Below, piece by piece: positions 34,287 through 43,115 of a stretch of 64,000 bases of DNA. Made by a program: the position numbers and the translations under genes. The stretch comes from Sulfotelmatobacter sp049792875 (lineage in GTDB: Bacteria; Acidobacteriota; Terriglobia; Terriglobales; Acidobacteriaceae), in assembly GCA_049792875.1 (NCBI GenBank), contig JBARBI010000015.1:1-64000 (forward strand), written 5' to 3'. Every line of letters begins with the position of its first letter. Positions within the stretch are counted from its first letter, which is position 1. Below the pieces are notes generated by a model. That model saw only the letters and a program-made list of their open reading frames with translations, searched no databases and was not told where the DNA came from.

Positions 34287-35597
34287 ATGCCAAACGACAA
34301 ATCAAAGCCCGGGTCGCTGCTGATCAAGGGTGGCCACCTGATCGATCCCGGGGCGAAGATCAACGCGCCTATGGATATCCTGCTACGCGAGGGTCGGGTT
34401 GCCGAAATCGCTTTGCCGAATAAGATCCGTGGCGGCGCCGACGAAAAATTCGACGCGCGCGGGCTGATTGTCGCGCCCGGTTTCATCGATCTGCACGTTC
34501 ACCTGCGCGAGCCCGGCCAAAACTACAAAGAGACCATCGCCAGTGGAACTGCCGCCGCGGCTGCCGGTGGGTTTACCTCGGTCTGCACGATGCCCAACAC
34601 CGCTCCCGTGGTCGACACGGCGGAGTGGGTCACCTGGCTGCGGAATCCAGAGCGCGGGGCCGTGGTCAACGTCTTTCCCATCGCGGCCGCCACGCGCGGC
34701 AGCAAGGGAGGAACCCTCACTGACTTCAGCGCCCTGCAACGCGCGGGAGCCGTCGCCGTCACTGACGATGGCAAGCCCATCCTTGATGACGACATCATGC
34801 GCATGGCGCTGCGATTGGGTGCAGAACTGAATCTCCCGGTGGTGCAGCACGCCGAAGATACGCGCCTCACCGAAAACTGCTCCATGCACGCGGGGCCGAC
34901 GAGCTTCCGCCTGGGCCTGCGCGCCATGCCATCCGCCGCAGAAGCCGCGATCGTGGACCGCGATGTCACGCTCGCACAGCAGATTCGCGAATCACGCCTG
35001 CACGTGGCGCATTTATCCACTTCCGACGCGTTGAAGTCTGTACGCCGGGGCAAACGCGCCAAGGCCCGCGTTACGTGCGAGGTCACGCCGCACCACTTTA
35101 CTCTGATGGATGAGAACGTCGGCGAATACGATACCAACTTCAAGATGAACCCGCCGCTGCGGTCGGCGACGGACCGCGAAGCCATTGTGGTGGCGCTCGC
35201 CGACGGCACCGTTGATGCGATCGCCACCGATCACGCCCCGCACGCCGCCCACGAGAAACAGGTGGAGTTCGAGCGCGCCTCCTTTGGCATCACGGGGCTG
35301 GAGACTGCACTCGCGTTGGCCATCACGAAACTTCACCGCGAGCATAAGATTCCTCTGACGCGAATCGTAGAACTCTTCAGCGCGGGACCAGCGCGGGTGT
35401 TCGACCTCCCCGGGCGCGGATCGCTGGCACGCGGCAATTTCGCCGACGTGGCCATATTCGATCCCAAGAAGCGCTGGACGTTCGAAGCCGCCAAGTCGCG
35501 CTCGATGTCACACAACACTCCATTCGACGGCTGGCAGTTCACCGGAAGGGTCGTGGGTACGATCGTCGGCGGAAATTTTGTCTACCGCACCGACTAA
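34287..35597 (+). CDS. pyrC: Dihydroorotase
   Basis: 436 residues of class I dihydroorotase. FIDLHVHLREPGQ holds two zinc-binding histidines, then TMPNTAPVVD, VQHAEDTRL, CEVTPHHFTL and the catalytic aspartate in AIATDHAPH. It closes carbamoyl aspartate to dihydroorotate. ATG 34287 starts 32 bases after the hydrolase gene stop. It belongs with pyrB upstream. Confidence 0.95.
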   Translation: MPNDKSKPGSLLIKGGHLIDPGAKINAPMDILLREGRVAEIALPNKIRGGADEKFDARGLIVAPGFIDLHVHLREPGQNYKETIASGTAAAAAGGFTSVCTMPNTAPVVDTAEWVTWLRNPERGAVVNVFPIAAATRGSKGGTLTDFSALQRAGAVAVTDDGKPILDDDIMRMALRLGAELNLPVVQHAEDTRLTENCSMHAGPTSFRLGLRAMPSAAEAAIVDRDVTLAQQIRESRLHVAHLSTSDALKSVRRGKRAKARVTCEVTPHHFTLMDENVGEYDTNFKMNPPLRSATDREAIVVALADGTVDAIATDHAPHAAHEKQVEFERASFGITGLETALALAITKLHREHKIPLTRIVELFSAGPARVFDLPGRGSLARGNFADVAIFDPKKRWTFEAAKSRSMSHNTPFDGWQFTGRVVGTIVGGNFVYRTD

Positions 35598-35623
35598 GGT
35601 TCACCGAGACACAGGAGGATCGG

Positions 35624-36973
35624 ATGGTTCGCGAAACGCGGGTGGTTCTTTGGTTTCTTCTTTTGTTCAGCATGCTCGTGTCCTTTGCTTCGGCGCAAGC
35701 AGCTGCGCCCGCAAAAGCCGGAGCCAGTGCATCTGTCAGCTCTGCGCCGGCGGCGCAACCGTTCAATGTCAATGCCGCCGTCGAAGGATATTTAGCGAAG
35801 ATGCCGCCTGCAGAGCGTGCCCGGTCTGATTCCTATTTCGAAGGTGGATACTGGCTCATTCTGTGGGACTTCCTCTCGACCGTTGTCGTGATGTGGCTGT
35901 TGCTTCGCTTCCGGTGGTCGGCGAGCATGCGCAACCTGGCCGAGCGCGTCACCCGCTTCAGCCCTCTCCAGACTGCTCTTTATTGGATGCAGTTCATCAT
36001 TGTGGTCTCTGTACTCACCTTCCCTCTTACGGTGTACGAAAGCTATTTCCGCGAACACAAGTATGGCCTGCTGAATCAAACCTTCGGTCCTTGGATGCGC
36101 GATCAGGCCGTGGGGCTGGCAGTCGGCGTGGTATTGGGTGCGATCCTGGTCGTGCCGTTGTTCGGGCTGGTACGAGTTCTTGGGAGGAACTGGTGGGTGT
36201 GGGGCGCCGTCCTGATGATTGTGTTTCTGGCTTTCGTGAGTCTGATCGCTCCGGTCTACATTTCCCCATTGTTTAACCAGTATAAAAAATTAGAGGATGC
36301 GCGAGTAAAGGATCCGATTCTCGCCATGGCGCGCGCGAACGGGATTCCCGCGACCGACGTCTACGAGTTCGACGCGTCGCGGCAGTCGAATCGAGTGAGC
36401 GCCAACGTCAGCGGCTTTGCCAACACAATGCGCATTTCGCTGAACGACAATCTCCTCAAACGCTGCACGCTGCCCGAGATCGAAACCACCATGGGCCACG
36501 AGATGGGTCATTACGTCCTCAATCATGCCTACAAGGGGCTGGTCATGATAGGGGTCCTGATCGTGATCGGGTTCGCCTTCCTGAATTGGGGGATCGGGTT
36601 CGCCTTGGAGCGATGGGGAGAGCCATGGGAGATCCGAGGTATTACCGATGTCGCAGTCCTGCCGCTGGCGATGATCGTGTTCTCCCTCTTCTTCTTCCTA
36701 ATGACGCCGGTGAGCAACACGATTACGCGCACCATGGAGTTTGAAGCGGACATGTACGGCCTGAATGCAGCCCAACAGCCGGATGGAGAGGCGAATGTAG
36801 ATCTAATGTTGGGAGAGTATCGCAAGATGGATCCGGGTCCGGTCGAGGAGTTCGTCTTTTACGATCATCCCAGCGGCCGAACGCGAATCACTGCGGCCAT
36901 GCGCTGGAAGGCAGAGCACCCGGAATCCGCGTCGGCGGAAGAGGTCGCGAGACCAGTCTTCCATGCGCAGTGA
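35624..36973 (+). CDS. M48-family membrane metallopeptidase (Ste24/CAAX protease-like)
   Basis: 449 residues. There is an N-terminal signal or first helix, then several membrane helices, TMGHEMGHYVLNHAYKG with the HExxH zinc site, and the downstream glutamate in RTMEFEADMYGLN. The arrangement (about 6-7 helices with the zinc site facing the interior) matches Ste24-type enzymes. Those remove C-terminal tripeptides of prenylated proteins in eukaryotes and act in membrane protein quality control in bacteria. AGGAGG lies before ATG 35624. Confidence 0.92.
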   Translation: MVRETRVVLWFLLLFSMLVSFASAQAAAPAKAGASASVSSAPAAQPFNVNAAVEGYLAKMPPAERARSDSYFEGGYWLILWDFLSTVVVMWLLLRFRWSASMRNLAERVTRFSPLQTALYWMQFIIVVSVLTFPLTVYESYFREHKYGLLNQTFGPWMRDQAVGLAVGVVLGAILVVPLFGLVRVLGRNWWVWGAVLMIVFLAFVSLIAPVYISPLFNQYKKLEDARVKDPILAMARANGIPATDVYEFDASRQSNRVSANVSGFANTMRISLNDNLLKRCTLPEIETTMGHEMGHYVLNHAYKGLVMIGVLIVIGFAFLNWGIGFALERWGEPWEIRGITDVAVLPLAMIVFSLFFFLMTPVSNTITRTMEFEADMYGLNAAQQPDGEANVDLMLGEYRKMDPGPVEEFVFYDHPSGRTRITAAMRWKAEHPESASAEEVARPVFHAQ

Positions 36974-37020
36974 CCCGACCATGCGAAATCGGAGTCTCTC
37001 CAATCTCGTGAATCCCCCGC

Positions 37021-37052
37021 GAGCCTCTCCCGCTGACGCGCCGGAGAGGCTC
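37021..37052. terminator. Hairpin between convergent genes, probable bidirectional terminator
   Basis: GAGCCTCTCC (37021-37030) and GGAGAGGCTC (37043-37052) are perfect 10-bp arms with a 12-base loop. No T-tract on either side, but it lies centrally between the M48 and TPR genes. Confidence 0.5.
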
Positions 37053-37068
37053 TGGGGACGCAACTGGT

Positions 37069-37845
37069 CTATTTCGCCAGCGGGAGCGGTACGACCTCAT
37101 GCAGTTTTGGGTTTGCCCGCATCGCGCTGAAGTCTTCGTCTTTATAGACGTTCGCCAGATCGCGATAGCCCTCTTCCTTGGCCTTCTTTAAGCACATCAC
37201 ACAGCTGTCCACGTCGCCGCGTCTGGCGTAGACTTTCGCCAGCATGTACGAATACCGCGCGCGCTCTTCCGGACTCGAGATCTGGGCAGTGACACCCGCT
37301 TTCGACTCTTGCTTCAGGGCGTCGGGATCCAGTTCGACAGCGCGAGTGTATTCGGCGATGGCGCGATCCAGTTTCTTCTGGCTAAACCACGCCGCACCCA
37401 GGTTGATATGAAACGTGGCACGCGTTTCATCGAGAGCAACCGCCTTTTTGAAGTGCTTGGCGGCAGAACCATAGTTTTTTTGCATGAAGGCCACGGCGCC
37501 GATGTTGTTGACCGCGTCGGCGAATTTGGAATTCCACTTCACCGCGTTCTCAAAACTGACACCGGCGCCGGCCAGGTCATTATTCTTCAGTTGGGCCAGA
37601 CCCATCTTGTTGTACACCACCGCGTTCTTGCGGTCCTTTTTCAGTGCGGCCTGGAAATACTGGATCGCGAGCGGGTAGTCCTTATGGGCTCTCGCCAAGT
37701 CCGCAGCCTTTTCCAACTCGGCCACGCTCATCGCTTGCAGATTGACCTGAGCCTGGTCCTGCTGAGGAACCGGCGTGTCGGTGCTGTACAGCGGCAGCAC
37801 CATCAACATCGCCACGAATACGATTCTTGCTATAACGCTTTTCAT
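37069..37845 (-). CDS. Exported TPR-repeat protein
   Basis: 258 residues with a signal peptide (MKSVIARIVFVAMLMVLPLYS). Four or five tetratricopeptide repeats follow (PLAIQYFQAALKKDRKNAVV, GAGVSFENAVKWNSKFADAV, GSAAKHFKKAVALDE, DRAIAEYTRAVELDP), and the C-terminal part ends YKDEDFSAMRANPKLHEVVP. TPRs make protein contacts, so it is probably a periplasmic scaffold. GGGAGG precedes the ATG at 37845. The frame is open further upstream without signs of coding. Confidence 0.85.
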   Translation of the reverse strand: MKSVIARIVFVAMLMVLPLYSTDTPVPQQDQAQVNLQAMSVAELEKAADLARAHKDYPLAIQYFQAALKKDRKNAVVYNKMGLAQLKNNDLAGAGVSFENAVKWNSKFADAVNNIGAVAFMQKNYGSAAKHFKKAVALDETRATFHINLGAAWFSQKKLDRAIAEYTRAVELDPDALKQESKAGVTAQISSPEERARYSYMLAKVYARRGDVDSCVMCLKKAKEEGYRDLANVYKDEDFSAMRANPKLHEVVPLPLAK

Positions 37846-38180
37846 AACCAGCCTCCCTTTCCGGAGTTGCCTCAGTTCCGGTCTGGGCCGAGCCCTTGCC
37901 CCGGCGATCTGCTCTCCGCGTACGCCCCAGTTATTGCGCCGATTCGGGCGGTCCACAACGCTATACCTGCTACACCGGGGCGATGCCTGCGGGGTTACTG
38001 GTACCGGGGAGCTATCTCCTGACGGAGCAATGTTTTGGCAGATGGCATGCGCGAGCAATCGACAATACCAAAGTGGAGTTAAGCGACCGTTACAGGGGTT
38101 AAGTAACCGTTTGCACGCGGCCGGAGTGCGGCCGGCGGGTGTATAACAGGGTTGAAGGCGCAATTCAGAGGAGGTCCGCA
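37846..38180. promoter_or_regulatory. Divergent intergenic region with a 20-bp-period direct repeat
   Basis: 335 bases without a gene. GTTAAGCGACCGTT (38078-38091) and GTTAAGTAACCGTT (38098-38111) differ at two positions and are spaced exactly 20 bp, two helical turns. The second includes the palindrome GGTTA-AG-TAACC. They lie 70-100 bases before the malectin receptor and look like a paired operator. Confidence 0.45.
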
Positions 38181-39725
38181 GTGCCTTCGACCACGGCCGA
38201 ACCGGTAAGTTGGGAAGTAGAACGCGCTGAATTGCAGGCAGTGCTGCAATCTCATCTCTTTGCGCGTTCCCCGACACTGACCCATCTTCTTTCCTATCTG
38301 TGCGAGAAGACATTCGCGGGCGAGAGCGCCCAGATTAAGGAATATTCCGTCGGGCTCGATGTCTTCGACCGGCGTGACTCCTTCGACCAGGATACCGATT
38401 CGATCGTCCGGGTTCAGGCCAACCGGCTGCGCAAGCGTCTCAGCGAATTCTACGCAACGGAGGGAGCGATCCACCCCGTACGCATCACCATCCCGGTGGG
38501 CCAGTACATCCCGGTGTTCAAGGCGATGGCTGACCTGGGGACGGCTGCTGCGTCGAACCAGCCGATGATGCCACAGGCCCGGGCTCCGGACGGCGCGCCC
38601 TGGCATCCCAGCAGGCTACTGGTCTGGGTGTCGGGCGGGGTGGTGGTTCTGGTGTTGGCGGTGGCAGCGTTTCTGGTCCACGACCGGTCAAAACTAAAGC
38701 CGATCATTCGCAATTCATATTCTCTGCAAGCCACCGTTGAACCCGCCGTCGGCCTTCCTGTAGGAGAAGAGATCCGGATCCTGGCAGGCGGCAGCCGCAA
38801 GTATGTCGATCACGCGGGCAAGCTCTGGAGCCCCGACAGCTATTTCTCAGGCGGCGCCGCGGTTGCGAGCGCGGTCCAGCACATCTGGCGCACGCAGGAC
38901 CCGATCATCTATCGCAGCAGCCGCCAGGGCGACTTCGCCTACAACATCCCGCTGAAGCCGGGGACGTATGAGCTGCGCCTGCATTTCGCCGAAACCTTCT
39001 ACGGCCCTGAGAACGCAGGTGGCGGCGGCGAGGGTAGCAGGATCATGACGGTTCTGGCCAATGGGCAACCGTTGCTGCATGACGTCGACGTGCTGGCCGA
39101 TTCCGGCGGCGACCGCACCGCCGAGGTGAAAATATTCCCCGATATCTCCCCGGCCGTCGATGGCCAGTTGCATCTCAGCTTTTCTTCAGTGAAGGGCGGG
39201 AGCGGCATGCTCTCGGCGATCGAGATCCTGCCGGGAATCCGCGGAAAGATCCGGCCGGTCCGCATCGTTGCCCGCGATGTGCCGTATTACTCCAATGACA
39301 GCCACTGGTGGAGTCCGGATGCTTATTTCAAAGGAGGGCAGCTGACCGCCAGCCAGGAGCCTGCGACCGACACCGACGATCCCGAGTTCTACGAGACCGA
39401 ACGCTGGGGCCACTTCTCCTATGCGATTCCCGTGGCTCCCGGCAGGTACACGGTGACTCTGGAGTTCATCGAACACCATGCGGCTGGGGGCACCCCGGGG
39501 GGGGATGGTACCGGCGCCGCATCCGCGGACCGCGTCTTCAACGTCTTCTGCAACGGCAAGACCATGCTGGCCAATCTGAACATCTTCCAACAGGCCGGAG
39601 AGAACCGTCCGCTCGTGAGAAAAGTGAAAGGCCTGGAACCGAATGCTCAGGGCAAGCTACTACTGGAGTTCGTGCCGGTCACGGGCTACGCGACCGTGAC
39701 GGCCATCGAAGTTGTGCCGGAATGA
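38181..39725 (+). CDS. Membrane receptor-like protein with two malectin domains
   Basis: 514 residues. The cytoplasmic part (1-140) contains a conserved block (SHLFARSPTLTHLLSYLCEK, EYSVGLDVFDRRDSFD, IVRVQANRLRKRLSEFYATE, IPVGQYIPVF). I know it from uncharacterised proteins where it stands before cyclase or TPR regions. One membrane helix (LLVWVSGGVVVLVLAVAAFLV, about 145-166) follows. Outside are two malectin-like carbohydrate-binding domains, about 180-345 (SPDSYFSGG, YELRLHFAETFYG) and 355-510 (SPDAYFKGGQL, YTVTLEFIEHH). GTG 38181 lies 7 bases after AGGAGG. It probably senses or binds glycans and signals inward by an unknown output. Confidence 0.85.
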   Translation: MPSTTAEPVSWEVERAELQAVLQSHLFARSPTLTHLLSYLCEKTFAGESAQIKEYSVGLDVFDRRDSFDQDTDSIVRVQANRLRKRLSEFYATEGAIHPVRITIPVGQYIPVFKAMADLGTAAASNQPMMPQARAPDGAPWHPSRLLVWVSGGVVVLVLAVAAFLVHDRSKLKPIIRNSYSLQATVEPAVGLPVGEEIRILAGGSRKYVDHAGKLWSPDSYFSGGAAVASAVQHIWRTQDPIIYRSSRQGDFAYNIPLKPGTYELRLHFAETFYGPENAGGGGEGSRIMTVLANGQPLLHDVDVLADSGGDRTAEVKIFPDISPAVDGQLHLSFSSVKGGSGMLSAIEILPGIRGKIRPVRIVARDVPYYSNDSHWWSPDAYFKGGQLTASQEPATDTDDPEFYETERWGHFSYAIPVAPGRYTVTLEFIEHHAAGGTPGGDGTGAASADRVFNVFCNGKTMLANLNIFQQAGENRPLVRKVKGLEPNAQGKLLLEFVPVTGYATVTAIEVVPE

Positions 39726-39755
39726 GGTGTGCGGCGTAAGGCCAGCGATGGGGCG

Positions 39756-40970
39756 CTAGGCCAAAATCCGCATCCTTTTCCCAACGCGCGCCAGCACCTC
39801 CAGTGCCTGCACCAACTCTTCCGTCGTGTGGGTCGCGGTCATGATGGTGCGGATGCGCGCCTTGCCTTCCGGTACGGTCGGGAAAGCAATGCCGGTACCC
39901 AGTACGCCTTCCTTGAACAGTTCGCGGGAGAAGTCCATGGTGAGCTTGCCGTCGCCGATGATAATCGGAGTAATGGGCGTTTCGCTGGCCGGAGTCGCAC
40001 GCCCGCCGATATCGAAGCCGAGCAGGCCGAGTTCTTTCTTCCAGAAGTGCGTGTTCTCCCACAGGCGCTCCATGCGCTCGGGCTCGTTTTCCAGAACGTC
40101 GAAGGCCGCGATGCAGGTGGCCGCGACCGACGGTGGAAGGGACGTCGAGAACAGGATTGGCCGTGCCCGGTGATAGAGGAAATCAATCAGGTCGCGCGTG
40201 CCGCAGACGTATCCGCCGAGTGCGCCAATCGCCTTGGATAGTGTGCCCACCTGAATATCCACACGGCCATGCATGCCGAAGTGATCGATGGTGCCGCGGC
40301 CGTTGCGCCCGAGCACGCCGGAAGCATGCGCGTCGTCGACCATCATGATGGCGCCGTATTTCTCGGCGAGGTCGCACAGCGCGGGCAGCGGGCCAATGTC
40401 GCCGTCCATCGAGAAGACGCCGTCGGTGATCAACAGTTTCTTGCCCGGCTCGTTCTGAATGCTGGCCAACTGCTCTTCCGCGTGGGCGGTGTCCTTGTGG
40501 CGGAAGACCAGAATCTTCGCCTTTGAGAGCCGCGCGCCATCGATGATGGAGGCGTGGTTCAGGGCGTCGGAGATGATGAAATCGTCCTTGCCGAGCACCG
40601 CCGACACCGTCCCCGCATTCGCCGCAAAGCCCGACGGGAAGACCACGCATGCTTCCACGTTCTTAAAGCGCGCGATCTTTTCCTCGAGTTCCATGTGGAT
40701 CTTCATGGTCCCGGCAATGGTGCGCACCGCGCCCGAACCGACGCCATATCTGCGCGTCGCCTCGAGTGCCGCCTCGCGCATTTTGGGGTGCGTGGTTAAG
40801 CCGAGATAGTTGTTGGACGCGAGGTTGATGACTCTCTTCCCGTCGAACGTACAGACGGGCGCCTGTTCGTCCTCGAGCACGCGCAGTTTGAAGTGCGTTC
40901 CCTTTGTCTTGAGTTCATTGAGCTGGTCGGTGAGATAGGAAAGCGGATTGGTGCGGGTTGCGGTGGTCAT
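39756..40970 (-). CDS. kbl: Glycine C-acetyltransferase (2-amino-3-ketobutyrate CoA ligase)
   Basis: 404 residues of alpha-oxoamine synthase type. Landmarks are NNYLGLTTHPKM, GVGSGAVRTIAGT, SDALNHASIIDG, MMVDDAHASGVLG and GTLSKAIGALGG with the pyridoxal-phosphate lysine. It cleaves 2-amino-3-oxobutanoate with CoA to glycine and acetyl-CoA. The downstream steps fit tdh, which lies upstream on the same strand with a 314-base gap, so a shared transcript is uncertain. Confidence 0.95.
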   Translation of the reverse strand: MTTATRTNPLSYLTDQLNELKTKGTHFKLRVLEDEQAPVCTFDGKRVINLASNNYLGLTTHPKMREAALEATRRYGVGSGAVRTIAGTMKIHMELEEKIARFKNVEACVVFPSGFAANAGTVSAVLGKDDFIISDALNHASIIDGARLSKAKILVFRHKDTAHAEEQLASIQNEPGKKLLITDGVFSMDGDIGPLPALCDLAEKYGAIMMVDDAHASGVLGRNGRGTIDHFGMHGRVDIQVGTLSKAIGALGGYVCGTRDLIDFLYHRARPILFSTSLPPSVAATCIAAFDVLENEPERMERLWENTHFWKKELGLLGFDIGGRATPASETPITPIIIGDGKLTMDFSRELFKEGVLGTGIAFPTVPEGKARIRTIMTATHTTEELVQALEVLARVGKRMRILA

Positions 40971-41284
40971 GGGAGAGCCTCGCCACGGATTTCGACAGAT
41001 TCACACAGATGAATGCGAAGGTACAAGTCTAATACCAGCGTGGCGGAGAAAGACAGAGGTCGCCCCGTTGACCTGCCTAGACTGAACCGCGGCAATCCGG
41101 GGATTGCCGGTTGCGACGCTGGCGTCGCCCAGGTGCTCCATGCTTTGAAAGAACTCTTTGTCTCCCTCGGTCAGAATGTCACTGGAGCCGAACCCGAGAT
41201 TGACTTCGCGCAACCGAGCGGGCGGTGGGTGCCCTGATTGCATCGTTAGCTGACACAGTCGCGGGCAGGAGTGCCCGCGCCCTA
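40971..41284. other. Gap between tdh and kbl with a hairpin
   Basis: 314 bases without a convincing gene. GCGGGCA-GGAG-TGCCCGC (41261-41278) is a perfect hairpin just after the tdh stop, possibly ending its transcript. A CACGGATTTCGACAGATTC tract near 40984 resembles the tract at the 5' end of the hydrolase gene at 33325. Confidence 0.45.
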
Positions 41285-42346
41285 CTAGCGGACGCCGTTA
41301 GGGTACACCAAGATCTTGCTGGCCTCGCCTGTTCTGAGGCGCTCCATGGCCTTGGCAAAATCCTTCATCGGGATGCGGTCGGTGATCGCAGGGTGCAGGT
41401 TGAGCTTACCGCTCTTGAGCAGCGCGGTCATCTGGTACCAGGTCTGGTACATGCGGCGTCCGTTGATGCCCTGCACGGTAAGGCCCTTGAAAATAATGTC
41501 TTCCGAAAAATTCAGGGAGATGGGCTTCGACGTCAGGCCGAGCAAAGAAATTCTTCCGCCGCGCCGCACGATGTCGAACGCAGTTCGAATTGAGTCCGGA
41601 TGTCCGGCCATCTCCAACACCACGTCCACGCCCAGGCCGCCGGTCTTCTCCATCACGATCGCATCCACGTCTTCTTTCGCGGGATTGATCACATAGTCTG
41701 CATTCATCTCGCGAGCGATCCGGGCGCGGTGCTCGTTCACCTCAATCGCGAAAACCGAAGTGGCGCCCACCGCCTTGGCCACGGCGATGGAAAACAGTCC
41801 AATCGGCCCACAGCCGGTGATGGCCACGCTCTTGGCTGCGATCTCCCCGGCCAACACGGTGTGAACGGCGTTCCCCAGGGGATCCAGAATCGAGGCGTAC
41901 TCCAGAGGGATGGCGGGATCGAGCTTCCAGATATTGGATTCGGGAATCACGACGTACTCGGCGAACGCTCCGTCCGCGTCTACGCCAATGATTTTCACGT
42001 TCTGGCAGATGTGAGCTTCGCCAGTCCGGCACTGCAGGCATTTGCCGCAGGCTACGTGCATCTCGGCGGAGACGAAATCGCCTTCGTTGACGCTGGTGAC
42101 CTCCTCGCCGAACGCGGCCACTTCTCCGCAGAACTCGTGTCCCGGAATCAGCGGCGGATGAATGCGGTTCTGCGCCCAACGGTCCCAGTTGTAAATGTGC
42201 AGGTCGGTACCGCAAATCGATGCTACCTTGACTTTTACCAGTACCTCCGTGCGCCCGAAAGAAGGAATCTTTACTTGGCGAACGTCAGCACCTGGTGCCG
42301 CTTCGGGCTTGACCACCGCCAGCATTGTTGCAGCCATAATTGCCAC
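41285..42346 (-). CDS. tdh: L-threonine 3-dehydrogenase
   Basis: 353 residues, medium-chain zinc dehydrogenase. SICGTDLHIYNWD and GHEFCGEV supply the catalytic zinc ligands, CGKCLQCRTGEAHIC the four-cysteine structural zinc, and AITGCGPIGLFSIAVAKAVGA the NAD fold. It oxidises threonine to 2-amino-3-oxobutanoate, the substrate of Kbl. The motif set with DLHIYNWD is specific for threonine dehydrogenase within the family. Confidence 0.95.
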   Translation of the reverse strand: MAIMAATMLAVVKPEAAPGADVRQVKIPSFGRTEVLVKVKVASICGTDLHIYNWDRWAQNRIHPPLIPGHEFCGEVAAFGEEVTSVNEGDFVSAEMHVACGKCLQCRTGEAHICQNVKIIGVDADGAFAEYVVIPESNIWKLDPAIPLEYASILDPLGNAVHTVLAGEIAAKSVAITGCGPIGLFSIAVAKAVGATSVFAIEVNEHRARIAREMNADYVINPAKEDVDAIVMEKTGGLGVDVVLEMAGHPDSIRTAFDIVRRGGRISLLGLTSKPISLNFSEDIIFKGLTVQGINGRRMYQTWYQMTALLKSGKLNLHPAITDRIPMKDFAKAMERLRTGEASKILVYPNGVR

Positions 42347-42501
42347 CGATCAGGTTCGATACCAAGACTGAATAAAACACAAAACATATGATTTTAGCAC
42401 CGTACCGCGGAGTCGGCGGGTGGAGGTGGTTTGACGCTGGACGAGGAAAGGCATCAACCGCGAAGGCGACGAAGTATCACCAAGGGAGCCAATGCCCTGG
42501 C

Positions 42502-42528
42502 AGGAACAGCCGAGGCGGCCGTCCCCGA
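42502..42528. repeat. Dispersed hairpin repeat, family A, short copy
   Basis: GGAACAGCCGAGGCGGCC followed by GTCCCCGA resembles the second hairpin of family A copies at 20654 and 48083. It sits just downstream of the DUF1572 gene stop. Confidence 0.35.
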
Positions 42529-42547
42529 TGGACCGCGATGGCGCTGC

Positions 42548-43093
42548 TCAAGACTTGGAGGGCTTGGGCGCGACTTTCTTGAACTCCTCCGACTTTCCCC
42601 GTGGAATGGTCAGTGTCTGCCATTCGCTGGAGCGCAGATGCTTGGCCAGAAACACAATCTGCCCGATGTGGGCCGCGTAGTGCGCGATCTGCCGGTTGAT
42701 GGCTTGCAGAACGGTGTGCGGTTCTCCGCGAATGGTCACGATGCGCATCACAGCTTCCGGCCTGAGTGCTTCGATCGCTCCCAGAACACAAGTCCAGCCC
42801 TCTTCCCACCAGCGCATCACCTCAGCCCGGGTGGTCTCGCCGGTGACTTCAAACTCGCGATCGCGAAAGCGGTCCGGCTTCTCGCCGTCGCTGGCCAGAA
42901 AGTCGGTGAAGCGCGAGCGCATATTGCCCGCCAGATGCTTCACCAGGATGGCGACAGAGTTCGACTCCGGATCGAGCGTCAGGAAGAAGTCGTCATCGCG
43001 AAGTTGTGACATCGCGCCTTCGCCCATGCGCTTATGCCCGCGCATCTGCCGGCGCGCTTCGTCGAGATAATGTGTAGCGGGATCGGTTGTCAT
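42548..43093 (-). CDS. DUF1572/DinB-like protein
   Basis: 181 residues. HYLDEARRQMRGHKRMGEGAM, NSVAILVKHLAGNMRSRFTDF and INRQIAHYAAHIGQIVFLAKHL give a four-helix bundle with the DinB-type histidines, and the sequence fits the DUF1572 branch. Function unknown. The start at 43093 (MTTDPATHYL) is chosen because conservation begins there. It lies 22 bases after hyuB on the same strand. Confidence 0.85.
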   Translation of the reverse strand: MTTDPATHYLDEARRQMRGHKRMGEGAMSQLRDDDFFLTLDPESNSVAILVKHLAGNMRSRFTDFLASDGEKPDRFRDREFEVTGETTRAEVMRWWEEGWTCVLGAIEALRPEAVMRIVTIRGEPHTVLQAINRQIAHYAAHIGQIVFLAKHLRSSEWQTLTIPRGKSEEFKKVAPKPSKS

Positions 43094-43115
43094 CGTTGCT
43101 GCGTCCCGGTAATCC

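Noticed and set aside
41001..41243. 80-codon reverse frame between tdh and kbl
   Set aside because: Overlaps a repeat-like tract, has no ribosome-binding site, and encodes no recognisable domain.
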